Origin: Planctomycetota bacterium
Lineage (GTDB): Bacteria; Planctomycetota; Phycisphaerae; UBA1845
Assembly: GCA_016860685.1 (NCBI GenBank)
Contig: BOJX01000031.1
Span: 1-32,497, forward strand
Direction: 5' to 3'
DNA length: 32,497 nucleotides
The position numbers and the translations under genes are program-made. Below the pieces are notes generated by a model. That model ran no database searches and was not told where the DNA came from. It worked only from the letters and a program-made list of their open reading frames with translations. Numbering within the stretch: position 1 is the stretch's first letter; every line of letters starts with the position of its first letter. This document shows positions 25,865 through 32,390 of the stretch, piece by piece.

Positions 25865-26725
25865 GTGTTGAAAGGCCAACCTGAACAATCCTCAAGCACG
25901 GATTACCCGGTGGTGGCGGGGGGGCGCTTCTCGCCCGCGCTTCGGATCACTCGGGGCGAGGGGCTGGGACGCCGCATTCCATGTCGACGGATCGTGACGC
26001 TGGTGGGTTCCAGACCGGGGTGCAAGATCAATCTTCAGCACCCCGCCGTGGCGCCCGTCCACCTGGCGTTGGTGCATACCGGTTCGCGCTGGCTGGCGTG
26101 CGATCTGGCGACGTTGCGCGGGACGCGGCATAACGATCTTCCGCTTCGTGTCGATGAAGTGCTGGACGGAAGCGTGCTGACCCTGGGGCCGTGGGAATTC
26201 CGTGTCGAGATCGCGCCACCCGACGCGGAGGCGCCCGAAGCGGAGATCGACCTGGACGCCTCGCCGGGGGATCCGACGCTGGAGCATCTCGGGACGCGGC
26301 GCCTGTTTCAGCCGGCGCGCGATGTGTGTCTGATCGGTCGGCGGTCGGGTTGCGATATCGCGATCGAGGACGAGGAGGTATCTCGCGTTCACGCGATTCT
26401 TTTCAAGCATCATGATCGCGCGGTCATCGCCGACGTGCTCGCGTCCGTCCCGCTGCGCATCAACGGCGAACCCCGGCGGTTCGCGCATCTTCACCAGGAT
26501 GACGTGATCGAGGTCGGGCGCACGCAGTTCAGGGTCCGGTTCCCGCGCGGCGTTCATGCCGCGACGCCCGGCGGCAACGGAATCGCCGCGTCTTCCGCGA
26601 CGTCGCAGGAGACGGCAGCAAAGGAAACCGACCTCGTTGACATCCGCGCCGCGGAGGGCAAACATTGGCCGGTGGCGGACCGGCTTGAACGTCTCCGAAA
26701 AGACTCCATGCCTTCCGGATCGTGA
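25865..26725 (+). CDS. Tandem FHA-domain protein
   Basis: The 286-aa protein has two forkhead-associated domains, modules that bind phosphothreonine peptides. FHA-1 (about 25-115) shows VTLVGSRPGCKINLQHPAVAPVHLAL; the usual Ser-Arg before the His is replaced by Ala-Pro, so its phosphopeptide pocket may be weakened. FHA-2 (about 145-235) is canonical: IGRRSGCDIAIEDEEVSRVHA, and RINGEPRRFAHLHQDDVIEVG. The tail (236-286) is Ala/Thr/Glu-rich and probably disordered. Start is GTG 25865, with GGATGGG a few nt upstream. It ends 54 nt before the redoxin gene and may be cotranscribed. The kinase partner is not in the window; planctomycetes usually have many Ser/Thr kinases. Confidence 0.85.
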   Translation: MLKGQPEQSSSTDYPVVAGGRFSPALRITRGEGLGRRIPCRRIVTLVGSRPGCKINLQHPAVAPVHLALVHTGSRWLACDLATLRGTRHNDLPLRVDEVLDGSVLTLGPWEFRVEIAPPDAEAPEAEIDLDASPGDPTLEHLGTRRLFQPARDVCLIGRRSGCDIAIEDEEVSRVHAILFKHHDRAVIADVLASVPLRINGEPRRFAHLHQDDVIEVGRTQFRVRFPRGVHAATPGGNGIAASSATSQETAAKETDLVDIRAAEGKHWPVADRLERLRKDSMPSGS

Positions 26726-26779
26726 GCGGGGGGCGGTGATGTCGCGTTCGTCGTGGGGCGCGCAAACAAGGTGCGAGGC

Positions 26780-27577
26780 ATGTCGACGACGGAAACGGTC
26801 AATCCAGCACGGGAGGAACGAGGCGCGCGGCGGTCGTCGAAGACGTACCTGATCGGGCCGGTGCTCGCGCTTTTGTCGATCCCGGCTTATCTGGTCTGGC
26901 TGGACGTTCCGCAGCTTCGGTCGACCGCGTTGCAATCTTTCGCGCTGATGATCGCGGGAACCGTCATCAGCCTGATGACGCTGAAGACGGACCGTCGCCG
27001 ACGGGCGAAAGGCGCGGCGATCGGCACGAGCGGGTTCCTCCTGCTCGGCACGGGAATGTTCTTTTTCGCCACGAAACTCCCCCAGCCTGCGGGCGCGCCG
27101 GAGGTCGGGGCGCGCGTCTTGGGATTTACGCTGCCGGATCAGACCGGTCAACCGGTCAACCTTGCGTCTCTTTATGAACGAGGGTTGACCTTGCTGGTGT
27201 TCTACCGCGGGCACTGGTGAATCACCTGTCTTTCGGAGCTCCGCGGGCTCGGAGACGTTCATCGCAGGCTGGAGGCGCAAGGCGGGCAGGTGATCGCGGT
27301 GTCCGTCGACGCACCGTCAGAGTCGCGCGACGTCGTCGGGCGCCTCGACCTGCCCTTCGACATCCTCAGCGACGTCGATGCGGTCGTGGTCCGGCAGTTC
27401 GGATTGCTGCATCCGGGCGGGAATCCGCACGGCGGCGACACCACCGTCCCCGCGATGTTCCTGATCGGGCGTGAAGGCGAAGTGCTCTGGCGCCGCATCG
27501 CGCAGCGGATTCAGGATCGTCCCGATCCGCGCGAGATCCTTGACGTGATCGAGCGGCTGACCACCGCCGCGCCCTAG
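26780..27577 (+). CDS. Membrane-anchored redoxin (AhpC/TSA-like), probable selenoprotein with UGA-encoded Sec147
   Basis: Reading through one in-frame TGA at 27218-27220 gives 265 residues ending at TAG 27575-27577. Three hydrophobic helices (about 22-40, 52-68, 79-97) are followed by a redoxin domain. Positive residues before helix 1 and after helix 2 (DRRRRAKG) put that domain outside the cytoplasm. The domain opens with GARVLGFTLPDQTGQPVNL and reaches LLVFYRGHW-U-ITC, where the family reads FYRGxWCPxC. UGA therefore sits at the peroxidatic/redox Cys, leaving a U147-x-x-C150 pair. Downstream, in the same frame, SELRGLGDVHRRLEAQGGQV, VSVDAPSE, LPFDILSD and TVPAMFLIGREGEVLWRR complete the fold. 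A SECIS-like hairpin follows the UGA. The alternative is a Cys-to-stop mutation (TGC to TGA), but the intact 3' part argues for selenocysteine. Start is ATG 26780; a frame from 26753 would add 9 residues. Confidence 0.8.
27218..27256 (+). promoter_or_regulatory. UGA codon and bacterial SECIS-like hairpin
   Basis: After the UGA (27218-27220) and 7 nt, GTCTTT (27228-27233) pairs with GGAGAC (27251-27256). A 2-nt CG bulge follows, then GAGCTC (27236-27241) pairs with GGGCTC (27245-27250), leaving loop CGC (27242-27244). The 12 pairs include three G-U. The apical loop begins 21 nt after the UGA and has G as its second base; both properties fit known bacterial SECIS elements, which SelB binds to deliver Sec-tRNA. 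Hairpins are easy to find in GC-rich DNA, so the structure alone is only supporting evidence. Confidence 0.6.
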
Positions 27578-27587
27578 CGCGCGACGC

Positions 27588-27610
27588 GAAGCCTCTGCGT
27601 AGTCGGCTTC
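27588..27610. terminator. Hairpin between convergent genes
   Basis: GAAGCC (27588-27593) and GGCTTC (27605-27610) form a 6-bp stem between the stops of the redoxin and UspA genes. There is no T-run, so a role in ending transcription is only possible. Confidence 0.3.
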
Positions 27611-27651
27611 AGCGGCGGATGAGTGACGGACCGGGGCGCCGGGATTCGCGC

Positions 27652-28110
27652 TTACGCCTCCTCCTTCGCCCGAAGCGGCACCATCAGAACGGCGCACGGC
27701 GCGTGCTCCATCACGGCCTTGCTGACGGATCCGAGAAAAATGCGCGTGACCAGCCCGCGCGCGTGCGTGCCGATGACGATGAGATCGACCTGATGGTCGC
27801 AGGCGTAGCGTGTGATCTCGGCGACCGGCGCGCCGATCCGCGCATCCGTCACGACGCGCGACGGGGTCGGACCGACGGCGTCGCGGACAAAGACCTCCAG
27901 AAAGCGCTTCGCCTGCTCCTCGTCCGGGGGCAACGCGAGGACGCCCATCCCGATGTCAGGGGCAGGAAAGGGCTGCACCTCCGGAGACATGACGTGCAGG
28001 ACATGAAGCGTGGCGCCGTAGGTCTCGGCGACGGAGCGGGCGAAATGCGCCGCATTGCGCGCGAGGTCCGAGAAATCGGTCGGCAGCAGAACGTTCCGAA
28101 ATCGCACCAT
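27652..28110 (-). CDS. Universal stress protein (UspA family)
   Basis: The 152-aa single-domain protein has the UspA start VRFRNVLLPTDFSDLARNAAHFA and the C-terminal nucleotide-binding signature IGTHARGLVTRIFLGSVSKA, the G-x2-G-x9-G(S) type of ATP-binding members, followed by CAVLMVP. ATG 28110 is preceded by AAGGAGAG. It is transcribed away from the marR gene; an AT-rich island lies between them. A cytoplasmic stress role is known for the family; the specific trigger is not. Confidence 0.93.
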   Translation of the reverse strand: MVRFRNVLLPTDFSDLARNAAHFARSVAETYGATLHVLHVMSPEVQPFPAPDIGMGVLALPPDEEQAKRFLEVFVRDAVGPTPSRVVTDARIGAPVAEITRYACDHQVDLIVIGTHARGLVTRIFLGSVSKAVMEHAPCAVLMVPLRAKEEA

Positions 28111-28269
28111 CGTCGCTCTCCTTCGGAATGACCCCTGTCCGCCGGCAACACGCCGACGACCCTCTCATTCTGCGCGTCCAGAACCGTCTTGGCGAGAAAA
28201 AGCCGCTGAACAGGGAGCAAATCCCGCGCCGCTTGACGGCCAACCCTTTAAATTTTTATATATAAATGT

Positions 28270-28297
28270 TTGACATCAATATTTTTGATGTTATAAT
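28270..28297 (+). promoter_or_regulatory. Near-consensus promoter with MarR-type operator in the spacer
   Basis: A perfect TTGACA (28270-28275) and a perfect TATAAT (28292-28297) are 16 nt apart. A perfect 7-bp dyad, ACATCAA (28273-28279) and TTGATGT (28285-28291) with a 5-nt centre, overlaps the -35 and fills the spacer. It lies in a strikingly AT-rich island (about 28245-28300). Transcription should start at about 28304, i.e. at the marR ATG (28305), so the mRNA would be leaderless. Autorepression by the MarR protein is inferred. Confidence 0.7.
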
Positions 28298-28304
28298 AAA
28301 AGAC

Positions 28305-28949
28305 ATGTCGGACCGAGTGGATCTCATTCTTGCACAGTGGCGGCGGGAGCGTCCCGACGTAGACATCGAACCACTCGGGCTGGTCAACCGCATTCTCGCT
28401 CTGGCGAAATACCTCGAAGACGGGTCAAACGAAGCGCTCGCGCCGTTCGGCTTGCAGTTGTGGCAATATGACGTCCTGTCCGCACTTCGCCGTGCCGGAC
28501 CGGAGTACGTGTTGTCTCCGTCGGAACTCTGTCGGGTGTCCACGCTCAGTTGCGGGGCGATGACGCACCGGCTGGACCGCCTCGAAGAAGCCGGGCTGGT
28601 GCGTCGCGAACCGGATCCTGCGGACCGTCGCGGGTTGCGCATCCGGCTGACCGAGGCGGGGCGGGCCTGCATCGACGCGGCGCTGGGGTCACGCGTGGCG
28701 CAAGCCGCTCACTTCGCCGAGGCGTTGCCGACGGAGGATCGCGGCGTCCTGGTGGAGCTTCTGCGACGATTGCTCATGTCCTGCGACCGCAGCGCGGCGT
28801 CGGAACCCGACCCAGTCCCTGCGGCATCGCGCCGCGGACGAACCGGCCGTTCTCGCTCACGGGTTCGCGCGCCGCAGACGGCGCCGATGTGGGCGCCGGA
28901 CGGGCTTCCGGACGTTAACGCGTCTGCGCCGCACATTCATCCATCCTGA
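28305..28949 (+). CDS. MarR-family transcriptional regulator
   Basis: The 214-aa protein has the MarR winged helix: QLWQYDVLSALRRAGPEY, LSPSELCRVSTLSCGAMTHR (recognition helix), LDRLEEAGLVRREPDPADRR and GLRIRLTEAG. After about residue 165 it has a 50-residue low-complexity, basic tail not typical of the family (MarR proteins are usually about 140-160 aa). The start at ATG 28305 is chosen over an in-frame ATG at 28266, because the latter would put the promoter and operator inside the gene. No RBS precedes 28305, which fits a leaderless message. It is the first gene of a likely operon with the aminomutase 68 bp downstream and is a candidate regulator of it. Confidence 0.88.
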   Translation: MSDRVDLILAQWRRERPDVDIEPLGLVNRILALAKYLEDGSNEALAPFGLQLWQYDVLSALRRAGPEYVLSPSELCRVSTLSCGAMTHRLDRLEEAGLVRREPDPADRRGLRIRLTEAGRACIDAALGSRVAQAAHFAEALPTEDRGVLVELLRRLLMSCDRSAASEPDPVPAASRRGRTGRSRSRVRAPQTAPMWAPDGLPDVNASAPHIHPS

Positions 28950-29017
28950 AGGAGCGTCGCACATGAACCACCGGCGGGGGCCGCGCTCCCGCCAACTTGC
29001 TAAGAAGGAGTGTGAAC

Positions 29018-30208
29018 ATGTCCACGATGCAATTGCCTCAAACCGCCCCGTCGTCGTCGCGCAAGGTGACGTACATCCGGGAGATCGAAGCGGTTCCGCA
29101 TCTCACGACCGCTCAGAAGGAGCGCCTGAAAGCCGTCGCCGACCGCTACGCCTTCCGGGCCAACGATTACTACCTCGGGCTGATTGACTGGAGCGATCCG
29201 AACGACCCGATCCGTCAGCTCATCATCCCCCGGGAGGAGGAGCTGAAGGACTGGGGCAAGCTGGACGCCAGCAACGAGGTCGCGGTCACGGTTGCGCAGG
29301 GCGTGCAGCACAAGTATACGCACACGGTCCTGCTCCTGTGCAACGAGGTTTGCGGCGCGTACTGCCGGTACTGCTTCCGGAAGCGCCTTTTCATGGACGG
29401 CAACGACGAGGTGTCCAACGACATCTCGGCGGGACTGAAGTACATCCGGGAGCACCCGGAAGTGACCAACGTCCTGCTGACCGGCGGTGATCCGCTGCTG
29501 ATGAGCACGCGGCGGCTGCGCGAAATCATCGAGGAGCTGCGGGCGATTGATCACGTGCGCATCATCCGGATCGGGTCGAAGATGCCGGCGTTCGACCCGT
29601 GGCGCCTGACGCGCGACGCGGAGCTTCAGGCGGTGCTGCGGCGGAACTCGACGCCGCGGAAGCGCATCTACCTGATGGCGCACTTCGATCACCCGCGTGA
29701 GCTGACCGACGAGGCCGTCGAAGGGATCGATGCTTTTATCCGCTGCGGCGTGATCTGCATCAACCAGTGTCCGCTGATCGCGGGGATCAACGACGACGAG
29801 GAAGTGCTCGGGACGATGTACCGGGAGCTGTCGTTCATCGGATGTCCGCCGTATTATCTTTTTCAGGGCCGGCCGACCGCGGGCAACGAACCCTACGAAG
29901 TGCCGATCGTCCGGGGTTGGCATATCTTTCGAGGCGCGATGCGTCGAGGGTCCGGTCTGGCGAGCCGGGCGCGGTATGTGATGTCGCACGAGACGGGGAA
30001 GGTGGAGATTCAGGCCGTCGATGACCGTTACATCTATCTGCGGTATCATCGGGCGAAGGATCCCGCGATGCGCGGGCGGTTCATGATCTACCACCGTAAC
30101 GACGAGGCGTACTGGCTGGACCAGCTCGAACCGACCGACGTGTCAGGGCAGCTGGCGCCGGCGTTCGCCCCGTCGGCGCCGGATGAGATTCTCGAGGGTC
30201 CGGAGTGA
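29018..30208 (+). CDS. KamA-family radical SAM aminomutase, altered substrate site
   Basis: The 396-aa enzyme belongs to the lysine 2,3-aminomutase family (radical SAM plus PLP, moving an amino group between C2 and C3). The cluster motif is C112-x3-C116-x2-C119 (CGAYCRYCF), with LLTGGDPLL for SAM binding. The usual PLP motif PGGGGK is replaced by SHETGK with Lys328. In lysine 2,3-aminomutase two Asp residues (in CDL and VVDAP) hold the lysine side-chain amine; here the aligned positions are Arg285 (FQGRPTAG) and Met/Ser (YVMSHE). Lysine is thus an unlikely substrate; glutamate 2,3-aminomutase similarly has a basic residue at the first site. ATG 29018 follows AAGGAG at 7 nt. The stop overlaps the next start (GTGA). 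It may still be listed as kamA by automated annotation. Confidence 0.85.
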   Translation: MSTMQLPQTAPSSSRKVTYIREIEAVPHLTTAQKERLKAVADRYAFRANDYYLGLIDWSDPNDPIRQLIIPREEELKDWGKLDASNEVAVTVAQGVQHKYTHTVLLLCNEVCGAYCRYCFRKRLFMDGNDEVSNDISAGLKYIREHPEVTNVLLTGGDPLLMSTRRLREIIEELRAIDHVRIIRIGSKMPAFDPWRLTRDAELQAVLRRNSTPRKRIYLMAHFDHPRELTDEAVEGIDAFIRCGVICINQCPLIAGINDDEEVLGTMYRELSFIGCPPYYLFQGRPTAGNEPYEVPIVRGWHIFRGAMRRGSGLASRARYVMSHETGKVEIQAVDDRYIYLRYHRAKDPAMRGRFMIYHRNDEAYWLDQLEPTDVSGQLAPAFAPSAPDEILEGPE

Positions 30209-31566
30209 CGGACGGTTCGCCGGGCGGGAGGAGCTTCTTCGCCGTGGACGCTTCAACAACGCGATCGTCGCAGCACCTCGACGGCCGCTTCGTCAGCCTC
30301 AATCTGAACGTACGCGGGATGGGGCCGTCCGCGACGCTGGCGATCAAGGAACGCTGCCGCGCGCTGCGTGCGCAGGGGCGGCGCATTTACGACTTCGGAC
30401 TGGGGCAGTCGCCTTTCCCCGTGCCGACGCCGGTCGTCGAAGCGCTGCGCCGCGCTGCGCACGAGAAGGACTATCTTCCGGTGAAGGGCCTGCCGGCCCT
30501 GCGCGAAGCCGTCGCCGAGTTTCACCGTCGGAAGGAAGGCGTGCCGGCGCAGGCGGAGCACGTGCTGATCAGCCCGGGTTCGAAAGAGCTGATGTTTCTG
30601 CTGCAGCTCGTGTATTACGGCGAGATCATCCTGCGCACGCCGTGCTGGGTGTCGTACCTGCCTCAGGCGCAGATCATCGGGCGGCGCGTCACGCTGATTC
30701 CGACGACTTTCGAGGGCGGCTGGAAGATCACGCCGGAAAACCTGATGTGGGTGCTGGTCGGGGCCAACGACGACGGGCGGCCGCGACTGCTCGTCCTGAA
30801 TTACCCGATGAACCCGACGGGACACAGTTACACCGTGGACGAGCTGCGCGACCTGGCCGAGGTCGCCAGGCGGTACAACCTCATCGTGCTGTCGGACGAG
30901 ATTTACGGACAACTGCACTTCAAGGGCGAGCACGTCTCGATCGCGCGGTTCTGCCCGGAACGAACGATCATCAGCTCGGGGCTGTCAAAGTGGTGCGGCG
31001 CGGGGGGCTGGCGGCTGGGGACGTTCACGTTTCCGCCGGATTTGAGCTGGTTGCTGGACGCGATGTCCGCCGTCGCCAGCGAGACATACACGTCGGTTTC
31101 GGCGCCGATCCAGCACGCGGCGGTGGAGGCGTTCCGCTGCGGCGTGGAGATCGAGCGATATCTGTGGCAGGTGCGGCGGATCCTGTCGGCGCTCAGCGCG
31201 TCCTGCGTGCGGACGTTGCAGGAAGGCGGCGCGCGGGTGGTGCCTCCGGTCGGCGCGTTCTACCTGTTTCCGGATTTCTCTCCGCTGGCGGACCGGCTTG
31301 CCCGGCGCGGCGTGTTGACGGGCGCGGACTTGGCGGGGCGACTGCTGGACGAGACAGGCGTGGCGGTGCTTCCGGGATCGGATTTCGGGCGGCCGGCGGA
31401 GGAAATGACGGCGCGGCTTTCCTGCGTCGATTTCGACGGCAGTCAGGCGCTGGCGGCGGGTGAGACGATCCCGCTCGATCAGGAACTTCCACCGGACTTC
31501 CTGCCGCAGCATTGTCCGAACGTACTCGAAGGCGTTCAAAGGATCGCAAGCTGGGTGGCGGGTTAG
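30205..31566 (+). CDS. Class I/II PLP aminotransferase
   Basis: The 453-aa enzyme is of the aspartate-aminotransferase fold. It shows IYDFGLGQSPFPVP, YLPVKGLPALREAVAEFH, ISPGSKELMFLL, NYPMNPTGHSYT, SDEIYG, and the PLP lysine K262 in SSGLSKWCGAGGWRLG. A C-terminal block GAFYLFPDFSPL and a 20-30 residue extension follow. It overlaps the aminomutase by 4 nt (GTGA), so the two are coupled and probably act in one pathway, for example transaminating a beta-amino acid or the precursor amino acid. Start is GTG 30205; the first ~30 residues are not conserved in type and could be shorter. Substrate is unknown. Confidence 0.88.
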   Translation: MTDGSPGGRSFFAVDASTTRSSQHLDGRFVSLNLNVRGMGPSATLAIKERCRALRAQGRRIYDFGLGQSPFPVPTPVVEALRRAAHEKDYLPVKGLPALREAVAEFHRRKEGVPAQAEHVLISPGSKELMFLLQLVYYGEIILRTPCWVSYLPQAQIIGRRVTLIPTTFEGGWKITPENLMWVLVGANDDGRPRLLVLNYPMNPTGHSYTVDELRDLAEVARRYNLIVLSDEIYGQLHFKGEHVSIARFCPERTIISSGLSKWCGAGGWRLGTFTFPPDLSWLLDAMSAVASETYTSVSAPIQHAAVEAFRCGVEIERYLWQVRRILSALSASCVRTLQEGGARVVPPVGAFYLFPDFSPLADRLARRGVLTGADLAGRLLDETGVAVLPGSDFGRPAEEMTARLSCVDFDGSQALAAGETIPLDQELPPDFLPQHCPNVLEGVQRIASWVAG

Positions 31567-31602
31567 TCCGGCGTCGATGTCGGCGGTTCGATAACGCGAG
31601 GG

Positions 31603-31635
31603 CTTCCGGTATTTTCCGGGACGCCGGACCGGAAG
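31603..31635 (+). terminator. Hairpin after the aminotransferase operon
   Basis: CTTCCGGT (31603-31610) pairs with ACCGGAAG (31628-31635), stacked on an inner CCGG/CCGG stem with loop GACG and a 5-nt ATTTT bulge. It lies 36 nt after the stop. No T-run follows, so it may protect the 3' end rather than terminate by itself. Confidence 0.4.
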
Positions 31636-31687
31636 GGCGTGTGTCCGTGAACCGCAGACCGCGGGCGGCGAGATTCTCGGGCTTGTC

Positions 31688-31716
31688 TCGACAGGCCACC
31701 TGATCTGCGCTAGGAT
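31688..31716 (+). promoter_or_regulatory. Possible promoter of the small exported protein
   Basis: TCGACA (31688-31693) and TAGGAT (31711-31716) are 17 nt apart, 66 nt before the ATG at 31783. Confidence 0.4.
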
Positions 31717-31782
31717 TCGTACAACGGCGGGGCGGTTGGACGTCTTGCGGCGGAGCGACAAGGGCATTCACGGGGGAAAGTC

Positions 31783-32130
31783 ATGCGTCATCAGAAGCGG
31801 GCGGGTACGACAGGTCGGGCTTCGATGATCCCGATTGCGGCGGTTTTCAGTGTTGTCAGCGTTTCCGCTTTTGCGGACGACTCCGCACGCCCCACACCCG
31901 GTGCGATCGTCGGCAGCGCCGTGGATGTCGTGGACGTGACGGCGGTGGACGGACCGGTGACCTTTGCGGACCCGGTGGTCGAGGAAGTCATGCGGCCGTT
32001 GTACAACTCCGGCGCGGCGGGATCGGTGGACGCCCAGCAGTCTTGCGGCGCGTTCGGCGGAGTGTCGATCCCGGCGGCGCTGGCGATGTTCGCGGCGCTT
32101 TCCTGGATGAGCCCCCGGCGCCGTCGGTAA
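31783..32130 (+). CDS. Small exported protein with Cys-Gly/TM/Arg C-terminal sorting tail
   Basis: The 115-aa protein has a basic N-terminus and signal peptide (MIPIAAVFSVVSVSAFA), a 50-residue acidic, Val-rich middle (GSAVDVVDVTAVDGPVTF) and a C-terminus with SCGAFGG, a hydrophobic helix (IPAALAMFAALSWM) and SPRRRR at the very end. This tripartite end is the form of CTERM protein-sorting signals. A GGGGGAAAG RBS lies just before the ATG. No domain is recognised. The mature chain would be only about 60 residues, so it may be a surface lipid- or sugar-linked peptide; that is inference. Confidence 0.7.
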   Translation: MRHQKRAGTTGRASMIPIAAVFSVVSVSAFADDSARPTPGAIVGSAVDVVDVTAVDGPVTFADPVVEEVMRPLYNSGAAGSVDAQQSCGAFGGVSIPAALAMFAALSWMSPRRRR

Positions 32131-32134
32131 GCGG

Positions 32135-32332
32135 TTACCTCGGCTTGATTACGGGCAGTGAGACGCGCGTTCCGGAGTCGGCGGACGTGGCCCGCTCCGT
32201 AGTTTTCGTTGCGCTGCAGCCGCCGTCGGCGCAGCCGCAACCTCGTCCTCGCAGTGTGCGAACCGCGCGACAGACGAGGTAAAGGGCCGCGGCGGCGACG
32301 GCCGCGATCACGAAACCATCCTGAACCGTCAC
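32135..32332 (-). CDS. FeoB-associated Cys-rich membrane protein
   Basis: The 65-aa protein has one N-terminal membrane helix (FVIAAVAAAALYLV) followed by CRAVRTLRGRGCGCADGGCS, the layout of the FeoB-associated Cys-rich membrane protein family, which is often found beside ferrous-iron transporters. Cysteines 32, 34 and 39 could bind metal. The start is GTG 32332 with AAAGG 6 nt upstream. No feoA/feoB is in the window; they may lie nearby, or this may be an orphan. The last ~25 residues are unlike the family core. Confidence 0.65.
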   Translation of the reverse strand: MTVQDGFVIAAVAAAALYLVCRAVRTLRGRGCGCADGGCSATKTTERATSADSGTRVSLPVIKPR

Positions 32333-32367
32333 GACGACCTTTCTAAGAATACTGGCGGGCGGATGCC

Positions 32368-32385
32368 CCGGGGAAACATCCCCGG
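32368..32385. terminator. Small hairpin between the last two genes
   Basis: CCGGGGA and TCCCCGG form a 7-bp stem with a 4-nt loop, just after the stop of the minus-strand regulator gene. No T-run is present on that strand, so it is a weak candidate. Confidence 0.35.
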
Positions 32386-32390
32386 AAAGA

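Noticed and set aside
25611..25871. 86-codon plus-strand frame before the FHA gene
   Set aside because: No RBS, low-complexity composition, and it runs into the FHA start in another frame.
27290..27577. Separate small redoxin fragment as its own gene
   Set aside because: It is in frame with the upstream membrane-redoxin half and lacks the start of the fold. Read-through of the UGA explains both parts better.
28266..28304. Earlier ATG for the MarR gene
   Set aside because: It would place the TTGACA/TATAAT promoter and operator within the coding sequence, and the 13 extra residues are not MarR-like.
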